Source: Alphaproteobacteria bacterium
GTDB taxonomy: Bacteria > Pseudomonadota > Alphaproteobacteria > Rickettsiales > JABCZZ01
Direction: 5' to 3'
Assembly (NCBI GenBank): GCA_013286285.1
Contig: JABDGA010000009.1
Span: 242-43,554 of the forward strand
Length of the DNA: 43,313 nt
In this document: one piece after another, positions 34,324-42,671 of the stretch
Numbering within the stretch: position 1 is the stretch's first letter
How the letters are laid out: every line of letters begins with the position of its first letter
Made by a program: the position numbers and the translations under genes
The notes under the pieces: generated by a model
The model's input: only the letters and a program-made list of their open reading frames with translations
The model's database searches: none
What the model was told of the DNA's origin: nothing

Positions 34324-36315
34324 CTACTCAGCCAGCCTGATATCATCGATATGAATCGTAGATAAAGTGTGGTCGGTGGCATTCTGTATCTGCATGCCTT
34401 TCACAGGCACTTCCGCCGGGTTTAGCTGCGGCACCGGAATCGACAACTGTATCCATCCTTTTTCCGGCAGCTTGGTTTTATACACGGAAGCCAGGGGCAC
34501 CTGCACAATAGCGTTTCCGTTTTTATCCGTCAGGAATACGACGAAGTCTGAAACAGGCTGGTGGGCTAAATACATATCCAATACCAGTTTCCCGTAATTT
34601 GTTGTAGACATCGTACCACTCTTTAACTGCGCATTAAAGCCGCCATAAGGTTTGAACATTATCCCATAGGAACATGGGGCAGTAACAAATAATGACGCAT
34701 CGCAAGGAGCGCTCGCCGCCATGCTGTAGCTGTAATCATACATTGCCGGCGATACAGCATTATCGTAGATAACAAACTCTCCTGTTTGTGGCGGCACCGA
34801 AACGGGTTCAGAGGAGGTAGGTTCAGGAGTCGGTTCAGGGCTGATTGTAGGGGATGCGATAGGCGTTAGCACCGGAGTATCCGTAGGCGTAGGAGTGGGG
34901 GGAATAATAGGATTATTGACAGGAGCCGATCCACTGGAAACCACGGTAAGGAATTGATTCACCGACGTGATGGAAGCCCCTAATCCGGCGCAGGGAGAAC
35001 CGGCGGTCAAGGAAAAATCAAGTATCTGCAGCACCGGCAAGGTTGGGGTGGTGCGCATGTCATTTCCTTCCTGTTCCACGAAGCCGGTGAGATCCGAAGC
35101 GAACATCGGATTGGCCGTGACGCCGCCCAGCGTCTGGCCTTGCGTATTATACTGGCAGTTATTGTTATCGGCGGTCAGGCTGCCGTTGGCGTTCATCGCA
35201 CCGCCGTAAAATATGGAATTGGTGACCGAGTTGCCGGAGCCGCTCAGTTCCAGGTTCTGATCGAGGGCAAACGAGGTGATGTGATCCATCGTCCAGCCGT
35301 TCGCCGTGGCTCCCCATATATTATTCGCCCCGGCGGCAATAAAAAGACTGTTGGTAATGGATACGTTGCTCACCGTGACCAGCCCGTTTCCTAAAATAAG
35401 GCCGTTCTCTTTACCCGGACCGATGATGTCCTGATCAAACGTGAAATTAGCGTCCGCATTTCCCGTCCATATCTGCATACCATCATCATGGTTACACTGG
35501 TTGAACGCCGTTCCCGGATAATTCGGATTATTACGGTCATCATGCAGCCAGGAAAGCTGGATAGTAATATTGCCGACATTCACCGGCTGGAAAGCATCCT
35601 CCCCGCCGTTCTTCATTTCCATGTTCTGGAATACATGGTTGGAGCCTTGCAGCATCACCAAGGCAGGCCCCTGCGGATTCCAGCCGCTGCCCGACTGCGA
35701 CGCCGTGCCGTCGTCATAGAGGTATAGATTCCGGATAGTGTCATGCTGGGCGCCGGTATCGAACGTGATGGCCGGACCGTTATATCCATAAATGCTGATG
35801 CCGTGCCAACTGCCGCCGTCTATCACCACATAGCTGTTGTTCCCAATGGCAATGCCGGTAGAGAGCACCCCCGCTGTCTGGTAGCTGTAGCTTGGCTGGC
35901 CGCAATAGGGAAGCAGCGTTCCTCGCCCGCCGAAAAAATTCACCGCCCCATTATGGCCTGCCGCCGTTGAACGTTCTATAGTAATGGGCGAGCCGGACAC
36001 ACCGCTTTTTCCAATGATAAGCGCCTTGGAATAGGCCATTCCAGCACTTCCACCATCAATCGTCACCGTATCGCCTGGTTGGATCTCAGACCAGTTTATC
36101 TGATCCAACTCATTCCATGCCGTCGCCCACGACAGCCCATCACTGTTGCTGCCATTTTTCGAAACATAGTAGGTATTGCCGGAAGCAATGGCAAAAGACG
36201 GTAAGGAACAATATGCAGCAGTGATTAATGTGATACAAAACAGAACTGGCTTATGCATGGAATCCATCGTTTTCATTACACCAATCTTTCTATAATTCAT
36301 AATCCGCTTTATCAT
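34324..36315 (-). CDS. Secreted right-handed beta-helix protein with C-terminal carbohydrate-binding-like domain
   Basis: A 663-residue exported protein. Signal peptide: KPVLFCITLITAAYCSLPSFAIA. Residues 46-450 have beta-helix features: SGNTYYVSKNGSNSDGLSWATAW (typical N-cap), then repeated ring-like turns such as GSPITIERSTA, NSYVVIDGG, NITIQLSWLHDD, VTVSNVSITNSLF. Residues 461-510 are a Pro/Thr linker (IPPTPTPTDTPV..PEPTPEP). Residues 511-663 look like a jelly-roll carbohydrate-binding module (NYGKLVLDMYLA, GWIQLSIPVPQL, IHIDDIRLAE). The likely role is binding or cleaving a polysaccharide outside the cell, though no catalytic residues are certain. Alternative ATG codons lie within the first 20 residues. 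Confidence 0.85.
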   Translation of the reverse strand: MIKRIMNYRKIGVMKTMDSMHKPVLFCITLITAAYCSLPSFAIASGNTYYVSKNGSNSDGLSWATAWNELDQINWSEIQPGDTVTIDGGSAGMAYSKALIIGKSGVSGSPITIERSTAAGHNGAVNFFGGRGTLLPYCGQPSYSYQTAGVLSTGIAIGNNSYVVIDGGSWHGISIYGYNGPAITFDTGAQHDTIRNLYLYDDGTASQSGSGWNPQGPALVMLQGSNHVFQNMEMKNGGEDAFQPVNVGNITIQLSWLHDDRNNPNYPGTAFNQCNHDDGMQIWTGNADANFTFDQDIIGPGKENGLILGNGLVTVSNVSITNSLFIAAGANNIWGATANGWTMDHITSFALDQNLELSGSGNSVTNSIFYGGAMNANGSLTADNNNCQYNTQGQTLGGVTANPMFASDLTGFVEQEGNDMRTTPTLPVLQILDFSLTAGSPCAGLGASITSVNQFLTVVSSGSAPVNNPIIPPTPTPTDTPVLTPIASPTISPEPTPEPTSSEPVSVPPQTGEFVIYDNAVSPAMYDYSYSMAASAPCDASLFVTAPCSYGIMFKPYGGFNAQLKSGTMSTTNYGKLVLDMYLAHQPVSDFVVFLTDKNGNAIVQVPLASVYKTKLPEKGWIQLSIPVPQLNPAEVPVKGMQIQNATDHTLSTIHIDDIRLAE

Positions 36316-36437
36316 GAGCGAAACATAGAATTATATTAACATAAATTAATTAAAAAATGTTTAATTTATTTTCTTATAACCGCTCAAATAGATAAAGAAT
36401 GCGGAGCAATTTTGATTATGCCATTACCTCCCTCCTC

Positions 36438-36627
36438 GTCATCCCGGTGAGGCGGTCAGCAGACCGCCGGTCAACCGGGACCATGGTGCAACCACGGAAT
36501 AAGTCAGCAGGCTTGCGTGTGCTTCTGCCTCGCGCATGGCGGGCCTACCTGCCCGCCTACCTTCCGTTCCAGCTTGTGAAAGTGGATCCCGGATAAGCTC
36601 GCTTCTTGGCTCGCTTTCCGGGATGAC
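36438..36627. repeat. Dispersed palindromic element, type C
   Basis: Bounded by GTCATCCCGG (36438-36447) and CCGGGATGAC (36618-36627), with an inner hairpin GGCGGTC/GACCGCC. It is more GC-rich than its surroundings. The outer arms match the GTCAT...ATGAC pattern of the elements at 17471 and 30382. No gene is within it. Confidence 0.75.
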
Positions 36628-36681
36628 AATGGTGGATATTTTTATGTCAAATGACTATAAAGTGATAATGAAACACTGCCA

Positions 36682-36849
36682 ATAGTGTAGTGTCCCGCGC
36701 AACACTTTACCCCACAAGATTGAAAGTCCGTTGCCTGCGCGGGTAAACACTACACTCATTATAATGGCTAGTGTACTTTTCGTCCCATGCTGCCCACAGA
36801 CTATGGCATAAGCCATTAGGTAAAGCACTGCATCGGACGGTACACTAGC
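36682..36849 (-). repeat. 168-bp double-hairpin repeat, copy 2
   Basis: Reverse complement of copy 1 (8529-8696) with about 5 mismatches, including compensating CCCGCGCAG/CTGTGCGGG versus a perfect GC pairing variant here. It lies 18 bases past the aspartate aminotransferase stop, in the same orientation as that gene. A frame of about 55 codons stays open across both copies but has no domain. Confidence 0.88.
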
Positions 36850-36867
36850 GACGAATTTTATCAATTC

Positions 36868-38085
36868 CTAAGCTGCATTCTTCAAAGACAGCTTCCGGCA
36901 CGCATCGCCGATGCGCTCCAGGGCTTTGGCGAGGTTGGCGTCGGAGGTGGCGTACGAGATGCGGAAATGGCCTTCCAGACCGAAAGCGCTGCCCGCGACC
37001 GCTGCCACCAGCGCATCTTCCAATAAATATTCGCAGAAGGAGGTGCTGTCGGAGATAGGCCTGCCGCTTGGCGTCTTGCGGCCAAAAAGCTGAGAGCAGT
37101 TGGGAAACACATAAAATGCGCCTTTGGGAGTAGAGCAACTCATATGCTCGATGGCATTTAAGCCTGCCACTACCTTATCACAGCGTTCCCTGAACGACTT
37201 CATCCAGTCTTTCAGGAAATCTGCGGGCTGGTTCAACGCCGCCACCGCCGCTGCCTGACTTATCGAGCAGGGATTGGACGTGCTGTGTGACTGGATGTCG
37301 GTCATCGCAGCAATCAGCGATTTTTCGCCTGCCGCATAGCCGATACGCCAGCCGGTCATGGAAAAGGCCTTGGACACACCGTTTACTGTCAATATGCGTG
37401 AATATAGCTTCGGTTCTATCTGTGCGAGGGTAAAGAATTTCATGCCGTCATAGAGGATATGCTCGTAAATATCATCTGCGATCACATGCACCTGTGGGTG
37501 CGCCATCAATACATCCGCCACGGCGCGCAGCTCCTGCTCGCTATAAACCGCTCCGGTCGGGTTGGACGGCGAGTTGAGAATCAGCCATTTGGTTTTCGGT
37601 GTAATCGCTTTTTTTAGATCCGCCGGATGGAGCTTGAACCCTTGTGATTCCGGACAGGCAACCGTCACTGGCGTTCCCCCGGCAAACGCGACCATATCCG
37701 GATAGGAGACCCAGTACGGTGCAGGGATAATGACTTCATCACCCTCATTGATCGTCGCCAGCAGCGCATTGAATATCACCTGCTTGGCGCCACCGCCGAC
37801 AACGATCTGGTTGGCAGCGTATTCCAAGCCGTTTTCACGCTTGAATTTATCGCATACTGCCTTTTTGAGCGCCGGAGTGCCGCCCACAGCGGTATATTTG
37901 GTATCGCCGCGCCGGATGGCCTCCACCGCCGCCTGCTTGATATGCTCTGGCGTATCAAAATCCGGCTCGCCTGCGCCCAGGCCGATAACATCTTTTCCTG
38001 CTGCCTTAAGTTCAGCAGCTTTCACAGTCACGGCAATCGTAGGGGACGGCTTGATGCGCGCAAGGCGGGTCGTCAGAAAAGACAT
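36868..38085 (-). CDS. aspC: Aspartate/class I aminotransferase
   Basis: A 405-residue fold-type I PLP enzyme of the alphaproteobacterial AspC/AatA type that interconverts aspartate and oxaloacetate. Motifs: GAGEPDFDTPEHIKQAA, ARG-binding GGGAKQVIFNALLA, LNSPSNPTGAVYSEQEL (conserved Asn and Pro), VIADDIYEHILYDG (Asp and Tyr) and NGVSKAFSMTGWRIGYAAG (Schiff-base Lys). The ATG at 38085 has AGGAAAA seven bases upstream; the frame extends further but starts inside the upstream gene region. Follows an FKBP-like gene after 10 bases, apparently in one operon. Confidence 0.95.
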   Translation of the reverse strand: MSFLTTRLARIKPSPTIAVTVKAAELKAAGKDVIGLGAGEPDFDTPEHIKQAAVEAIRRGDTKYTAVGGTPALKKAVCDKFKRENGLEYAANQIVVGGGAKQVIFNALLATINEGDEVIIPAPYWVSYPDMVAFAGGTPVTVACPESQGFKLHPADLKKAITPKTKWLILNSPSNPTGAVYSEQELRAVADVLMAHPQVHVIADDIYEHILYDGMKFFTLAQIEPKLYSRILTVNGVSKAFSMTGWRIGYAAGEKSLIAAMTDIQSHSTSNPCSISQAAAVAALNQPADFLKDWMKSFRERCDKVVAGLNAIEHMSCSTPKGAFYVFPNCSQLFGRKTPSGRPISDSTSFCEYLLEDALVAAVAGSAFGLEGHFRISYATSDANLAKALERIGDACRKLSLKNAA

Positions 38086-38095
38086 GTCGATTTTC

Positions 38096-39058
38096 CTATT
38101 GTTTTTGCACAGGCCCTGCGGGATGCGCAGGGGGGGATACAATCGGTTTTTTAGCCGGATAATCGCCAATATGCAACAGTTCTATTTTTGCCACGATCAT
38201 TTCATTTTCCGGCAGGGATGGCAGCAACCCGGAGGCAGAAGCATCGTCATGCAGAGGCTTGTTGTACCCCGGCGGAAGGATCACCGTGCGCTCGCCTTCC
38301 TCCATCATCTGGCTCATGCCCAACTCAATGCCGTAAGGAACCTCCGATCCACCCAGGGTGAAGACCAGCGGGTGATCGCCACTGGAAAACAACTCTGTGC
38401 CGTCCACCTTCCATAGGGATATGCTGGCATAGACCTTATCACCGCAATTCACCTGCCGGCCATTGCCGAAAACCGTGTTGAGCGCACGCAGCGGAAAGGC
38501 GGACTGCGGTATCGCAGGCGAAATATCCATAAGTGATATCTTTGCAGCCGTAAGCTTATCTTTCAAGGAAAGGGATAGATCGCCCTTGGCATCGGCGACG
38601 GCCATTAACGGCGTCATAATCTTACGCTCACCGCCCGGCCTCATACCGATAAGTCCCAGCTCAATGCCACGTAATACTTTCCCGCTGCCAATCCGCGTTG
38701 TTTTATCTCCTTTTTCCAGCACATCGCCCTTCTGGTCGAGATATTCATAATGCAGCTTTGCCTCCTGTCCGCAAGTTGCGGGAATCCCCGAACCGGCTTT
38801 GAGGTCTTCCGTCTTCACTGCTAGGTTATATGCTGGAATCAACGGGATGGAAAACAGAGGAAATTTGTTTTTATTGCAATCCTTGTCTTTCAGATTTTCC
38901 GCATGTTGCTGGGATTGCGAAGTATTCGGCTTGGGCGGCGGAGGATTGACATAGCTGTGCCATAATGCATAGGCAAAAAAACCCATAATTACCCAGCGTA
39001 TTATGCCCTGCACCGTCTGCGATGAAGAATTATCGTTGAAGTTGAATAAATTGAACAT
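38096..39058 (-). CDS. Membrane-anchored protein with two FKBP-like domains
   Basis: A 320-residue protein: N-terminal membrane anchor (TVQGIIRWVIMGFFAYALWHSYV) then a Pro-rich spacer and a periplasmic part. Domain 1 (about 105-180): CGQEAKLHYEYLDQKGDVLEKGD, GSGKVLRGIELGLIGMRPGGERKIMTP. Domain 2 (about 205-290): CGDKVYASISLWKVDGTELFSSGDHPLVFTLGGSEVPYGIELGMSQMMEEGERTVILPP. Both have the FKBP pattern but the classical catalytic aromatics are not all present, so prolyl isomerase activity is uncertain; a chaperone role is possible. Start ATG at 39058 has GAGG six bases upstream; the frame extends to 39112. Upstream of aspC in the same operon. Confidence 0.85.
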   Translation of the reverse strand: MFNLFNFNDNSSSQTVQGIIRWVIMGFFAYALWHSYVNPPPPKPNTSQSQQHAENLKDKDCNKNKFPLFSIPLIPAYNLAVKTEDLKAGSGIPATCGQEAKLHYEYLDQKGDVLEKGDKTTRIGSGKVLRGIELGLIGMRPGGERKIMTPLMAVADAKGDLSLSLKDKLTAAKISLMDISPAIPQSAFPLRALNTVFGNGRQVNCGDKVYASISLWKVDGTELFSSGDHPLVFTLGGSEVPYGIELGMSQMMEEGERTVILPPGYNKPLHDDASASGLLPSLPENEMIVAKIELLHIGDYPAKKPIVSPPAHPAGPVQKQ

Positions 39059-39209
39059 GCAATGCCTCAATGCCGTTTCCCCCCATGAAAGACACACGGG
39101 CGATCTTTTCATTTATACAGCCAAATACGGAAAGCAGATAGCGGAAATTTATGAATATTTCATGGCAAAGGGATAAAGGAAAATTTTAAGTAACAGCAGC
39201 TTAAAGGCA

Positions 39210-40298
39210 TTACACGTTAAACCGAAAATGCAGCACGTCACCATCTTGTACTATATAGTCTTTTCCTTCCAGGCGGAGCTTACCCGCCTCTTTTGCTCCC
39301 TGCTCGCCCTTGCAGGCAACATAGTCGTTGTAGGCAATCGTTTCCGCACGGATAAAACCTTTCTCAAAATCGGTATGAATAACGCCTGCCGCCTGCGGCG
39401 CGGAAAATCCCCGTGAAATCGTCCAAGCCCTGGCTTCTTTAGGGCCTACGGTAAAAAAGGTAATCAAATCAAGCAGGGAGTACCCTGCGCGTATCAGCCG
39501 GGTAAGGCCTGTTTCCTGCAAGCCCAGCGCCGACAGGAATTCCTGCTTATCCGCATCGGGCAGTTGCGCCACTTCCGACTCAATCCGGGCAGAGATAATC
39601 ACGGCAGGGGCATTCACTTTTTCTATAACCTGCCGCGAATAATCATTGCCGGATGCCGCGCTTGCTTCTTCGACATTGCACACATAGAGCACAGGCTTTG
39701 CCGTCAGAAGCTGGGTATTCTTGATAATCCGGCGCTCCGCGTCATCCGCAGGCACCAGCGTCCGCGCCGGTTTTCCTTCTGAAACCACTTTCAGGAGCTT
39801 TTCCATGACTTCGGCCTGCTCTTTGGCATCCTTATCGCCCTTGGCTTTCTTCTGCAGTGCAGGAAGACGCTTTTCCAGGCTTTCCATATCGGCAAGTACC
39901 AGCTCAGTCTCAATAATCTCCGCATCGTCCAGCGGTGCTATGCGCCCTTCCACATGGGTAATGTCGCCATCCTCAAAGCAGCGTAGCATATAAATGATGG
40001 CATCCACTTCACGGATATGGGCAAGGAACTGGTTGCCAAGCCCTTCCCCTTTGCTGGCGCCGCGCACAATCCCGGCAATATCCACGAATTCCAGCTGCGT
40101 CGGGATGATTTGCGCCGAGTTGGCGATACCTGCCAAGGTGGTAATACGTTCATCCGGCACTGCCACCCGCCCGATATTAGGCTCAATCGTGCAGAACGGA
40201 TAATTCGCCGCCTCCGCCGCCTGCGTGGAGAGCAATGCGTTAAAAAGCGTGGATTTCCCTACATTGGGAAGGCCGACGATACCGCAGTTGAAGCCCAT
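39210..40298 (-). CDS. ychF: Redox-regulated ATPase YchF (Obg-like)
   Basis: A 362-residue member of the YchF/OLA1 family, a universally conserved P-loop ATPase that associates with ribosomes. G1 GIVGLPNVGKSTLFNAL, switch region NYPFCTIEPN, G3 DIAGIVRGASKGEGLGNQFL, the atypical G4 site NVEE (which switches specificity towards ATP), a coiled-coil segment (LEKRLPALQKKAKGDKDAKEQ) and the C-terminal TGS domain (DLITFFTVGPKEARAWTISRG..APQAAGVIHTDFEKGF). Intact and of usual length. A period-7 repeat lies just upstream. Confidence 0.97.
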   Translation of the reverse strand: MGFNCGIVGLPNVGKSTLFNALLSTQAAEAANYPFCTIEPNIGRVAVPDERITTLAGIANSAQIIPTQLEFVDIAGIVRGASKGEGLGNQFLAHIREVDAIIYMLRCFEDGDITHVEGRIAPLDDAEIIETELVLADMESLEKRLPALQKKAKGDKDAKEQAEVMEKLLKVVSEGKPARTLVPADDAERRIIKNTQLLTAKPVLYVCNVEEASAASGNDYSRQVIEKVNAPAVIISARIESEVAQLPDADKQEFLSALGLQETGLTRLIRAGYSLLDLITFFTVGPKEARAWTISRGFSAPQAAGVIHTDFEKGFIRAETIAYNDYVACKGEQGAKEAGKLRLEGKDYIVQDGDVLHFRFNV

Positions 40299-40305
40299 AA
40301 GGAAT

Positions 40306-40326
40306 AGTTGTCAGTTGTTAGTTGCC
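40306..40326. repeat. Heptamer tandem repeat upstream of ychF
   Basis: AGTTGTC, AGTTGTT and AGTTGCC follow without gaps, 8 bases from the ychF start on the minus strand. Unit length and composition resemble the arrays at 1454 and in mnmE. Confidence 0.55.
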
Positions 40327-40395
40327 GGTTTTTTAGTGGCAGGAACGGCAAAAAGCAATGATTTAAGCAAATAGTGGACTAATTTTATAGGGATA

Positions 40396-41991
40396 TTAGC
40401 CCCCACGTATTTGATTCACTCCTAAGACTTTAGATGCCTCTTCAACATAGCTGGCTATACGTTCTGCTCCCACAGCTTTCATCTCTTCACCGAAATGCTG
40501 AAGTAAAAGGGCCTGCATAATTTCTTCCGAAGAACGTTCCAGAGTCTTTTTTTCTACCCAACCCTGCCCTCCGTCAGCTTCTTTTCCGGTAATTTGCTTT
40601 TTATCAACTGTATTACGCGTTCCATTTAAGCCTAAGACTTTGCGTGACTCTTCAATATAATCGACAATATGCCTTAACATCACAGTATTCATCTCTTCGC
40701 CGAAATGCTTAAATAAAAGAGCCGTCATAATGTGTTCTGGAGAACGCTCCGAAGCCGTTTGTTCTGCCCAACTGCGTTGTTCGCCAGTGCTGCCCCCAGC
40801 ACGCCCCTCTACCACCGCCTGTTGAACTGCAGCAATGCGCTCTATCTCTTCCTGCATCCGACGGCAAGTGCCCAGCTCCACCTGCATCGCCCCTTCCAGC
40901 TCTCCTATCTCTACTCCCATTGTTTCAGCCATTTTTTCAAAATTCAGCGGCACATTCTTGCCTGCCTGATATGCTCCTAGCTGTACTTTCTTTGCAAGCT
41001 CTACCAGAGATTCCGCATCATGCTTGAGCACTTCCGCCGCAACCGTCCATACCGTCATATATTCATGCAGATAATGATAGTCGAATGTAGGATTTCCGTT
41101 AGGGTATCCCTGTAGGGCCTCAAGTAAAGATTTTCTTTCTAACGCTGCGATTTCCCCTACATGCCCTTCCTGTTGCGACTGGCTGTTAATGCGGAAGGCT
41201 TCTGCCTCAGACAGTAAATATGTATGACAGTACGGGTTTACAGCATATACGTTTTTGGCTTTATCTATATCTCCCTTCTTCCACGTATTTAGAATGTATT
41301 TATCATCCTTGATAGGCCCCATACCAACCAGATGCAACCGATCAGGATCCACTTCAAACTTCAGATGAATTTCTCCCAACTCTTCCGCTAATTCGCGCCG
41401 TACGGTATTGTGTGCAATGGTATCGATGTCATGTGTCAGGCCAATCGTTTGCCCACCGAATACGATATCATCTTTACCCCCCACCAATAATTCCTGCACC
41501 CTATGAGCCTTAAGATTTTTCACGTTTCCATAAATTCCACTTTTGAGAATATGGGAAATGACGGCATTTAAGTGAGGAAAATCTGGATCCTCTGTAACCT
41601 GCATGGTGTTTAGGTCAATACCCCGAATAGCGTTCACAATACCCTGGTCTTTTGAATCATCGGCAAAGGCCTGTAAAACCTGAAGAGTTAACCGCCGATC
41701 AGGACTGGAAGCAAGAAACGTTTCAAAATCCTTCTCTGCCATTTTTGTTATCTCGGAGAGCCCGCCAAGCGCACTAATACCATCAGGATTTTCGTTCTTC
41801 AGACGCTGGACGGCATAAACCGCAGTGCCCTCAATGGAATCACCATTTTTTTCCACCAATGTTACGGTAGCGCCGCTGTTGAGCGCCAAAGCCCGATTTG
41901 CCGGTATTTTAAGTATTTCAGCCCTTTCATCAGGTTCAAGAGGGCAAAGCGCCTCCATTAGTTCATCTTTACTGCTGTAAATACTTGCCAT
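40396..41991 (-). CDS. Nudix-like protein with a duplicated C-terminal module
   Basis: A 531-residue protein of no known family. Residues 178-208 (VFGGQTIGLTHDIDTIAHNTVRRELAEELGEI) follow the Nudix pattern GG...(E/D)...REL.EE.G, with REL..EE intact but the first Glu replaced; then LHLVGMGPIKDDKYI continues the fold. So it may hydrolyse a nucleoside-diphosphate derivative, but this is tentative. Residues 415-457 (ERSPEHIMTALLFKHFGEEM..IVDYIEESRKVLGLN) and 485-527 (ERSSEEIMQALLLQHFGEEM..IASYVEEASKVLGVN) are an internal duplication. No signal peptide or membrane segment. It reads away from the small Cys-rich gene, with a shared 308-base intergenic region. Confidence 0.75.
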   Translation of the reverse strand: MASIYSSKDELMEALCPLEPDERAEILKIPANRALALNSGATVTLVEKNGDSIEGTAVYAVQRLKNENPDGISALGGLSEITKMAEKDFETFLASSPDRRLTLQVLQAFADDSKDQGIVNAIRGIDLNTMQVTEDPDFPHLNAVISHILKSGIYGNVKNLKAHRVQELLVGGKDDIVFGGQTIGLTHDIDTIAHNTVRRELAEELGEIHLKFEVDPDRLHLVGMGPIKDDKYILNTWKKGDIDKAKNVYAVNPYCHTYLLSEAEAFRINSQSQQEGHVGEIAALERKSLLEALQGYPNGNPTFDYHYLHEYMTVWTVAAEVLKHDAESLVELAKKVQLGAYQAGKNVPLNFEKMAETMGVEIGELEGAMQVELGTCRRMQEEIERIAAVQQAVVEGRAGGSTGEQRSWAEQTASERSPEHIMTALLFKHFGEEMNTVMLRHIVDYIEESRKVLGLNGTRNTVDKKQITGKEADGGQGWVEKKTLERSSEEIMQALLLQHFGEEMKAVGAERIASYVEEASKVLGVNQIRGG

Positions 41992-42121
41992 ACAATTTCC
42001 GGATAATTTGCAATAAGTCGCCTGCCCAATTTAACAGCTCAACCGTTAAGAAACCACGCAGGAAATGTTAAGTTTTTGTTACAGCACCTGTCATAAAAAC
42101 TTCATAAATCTCTGCTGTAAT

Positions 42122-42299
42122 TATATAGAATAAATAGTTAATATGCAGCGGTCACAGTGTCTCCGGGAAGTCAGTCTCTTTTTAAGAGAATTAGATTTCC
42201 AAATCGGGGACATAGGACATTTATAAGTCCTGTATACGTATGCTCTTGGTTTACCCCCAAACCAGTGGAGCGTTTCATCTCTGAAAGGAGGTGAGAGAG
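42122..42299 (+). promoter_or_regulatory. Structured 5' leader of the Cys-rich microprotein gene
   Basis: A weak promoter can be drawn (TTCATA 42101-42106, 17-base spacer, TATAGA 42124-42129). The leader then has several short hairpins: TCTCTTTTTAAGAGA, AGGAC/GTCCT around 42205-42225, and TGGTTT/AAACCA around ACCCCC. The last one, CATCTCT (42276-42282) with AGAGATG (42296-42302), includes the start codon and holds GAAAGGAGGTGAG in its loop. No known riboswitch is recognised. Confidence 0.5.
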
Positions 42300-42407
42300 A
42301 TGTGTTTAGGTTGTGAAAGCGGCTTGGACCACTGTGGGAAGTGCAGCTGCTGCCGCCCACAAAAACGCCGCCGTCTGAGCCTTCGCCGTCTCTTCCGTAA
42401 GCCGTAA
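42300..42407 (+). CDS. 35-residue cysteine-rich, Arg-rich microprotein
   Basis: Too short for routine calling. The sequence has six cysteines in the first 18 residues (Cys2, 5, 12, 15, 17, 18; pattern CxxC then CxxCxCC) followed by a basic tail (QKRRRLSLRRLFRKP). AAAGGAGGTGA is a near-perfect complement to the 16S anti-Shine-Dalgarno end, with the GGAGG core 8 bases before ATG, far stronger than at most genes here. A strong terminator follows 30 bases later, so the gene forms its own short transcription unit. The Cys array suggests a bound zinc or iron-sulfur cluster; the basic tail suggests RNA, DNA or membrane contact. I know no family. It could instead be a regulatory leader peptide or fortuitous ORF in an sRNA. 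Confidence 0.65.
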   Translation: MCLGCESGLDHCGKCSCCRPQKRRRLSLRRLFRKP

Positions 42408-42437
42408 TAACTAAATAGTAGCTAGTTTGTTGTTAGT

Positions 42438-42480
42438 GGAGAGCTATCCTTAAGGGGAAGGATAGCTCTCCTTTATTTTT
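42438..42480 (+). terminator. Strong Rho-independent terminator of the microprotein unit
   Basis: GGAGAGCTATCCTT (42438-42451) and AAGGATAGCTCTCC (42458-42471) are a perfect 14-bp stem around a 6-base loop, followed by TTTATTTTT. There is no T-run on the other strand, so it ends a plus-strand transcript. Confidence 0.92.
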
Positions 42481-42560
42481 GGGGGTATTTTAGTGTAAAA
42501 TTATCACTGTATTCTGATACAGAAAAACAAAGTTTCCTGCCAAAATCCCAGCACTCCCTC

Positions 42561-42579
42561 CCTATATATAATATATAGG
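42561..42579. other. AT palindrome between microprotein unit and hemH
   Basis: CCTATATAT and ATATATAGG are perfect 9-bp arms about one base. It lies 93 bases beyond the hemH stop. Function unknown; the rest of 42481-42671 holds no gene that I can support. Confidence 0.4.
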
Positions 42580-42671
42580 TCGCTGCGATTATACGTAACG
42601 TTCTATAAAAATTGCTAAGATATTATTTTTCTCCATATACATTGTACGCAAACAATGTAAAGAAAACAGCA

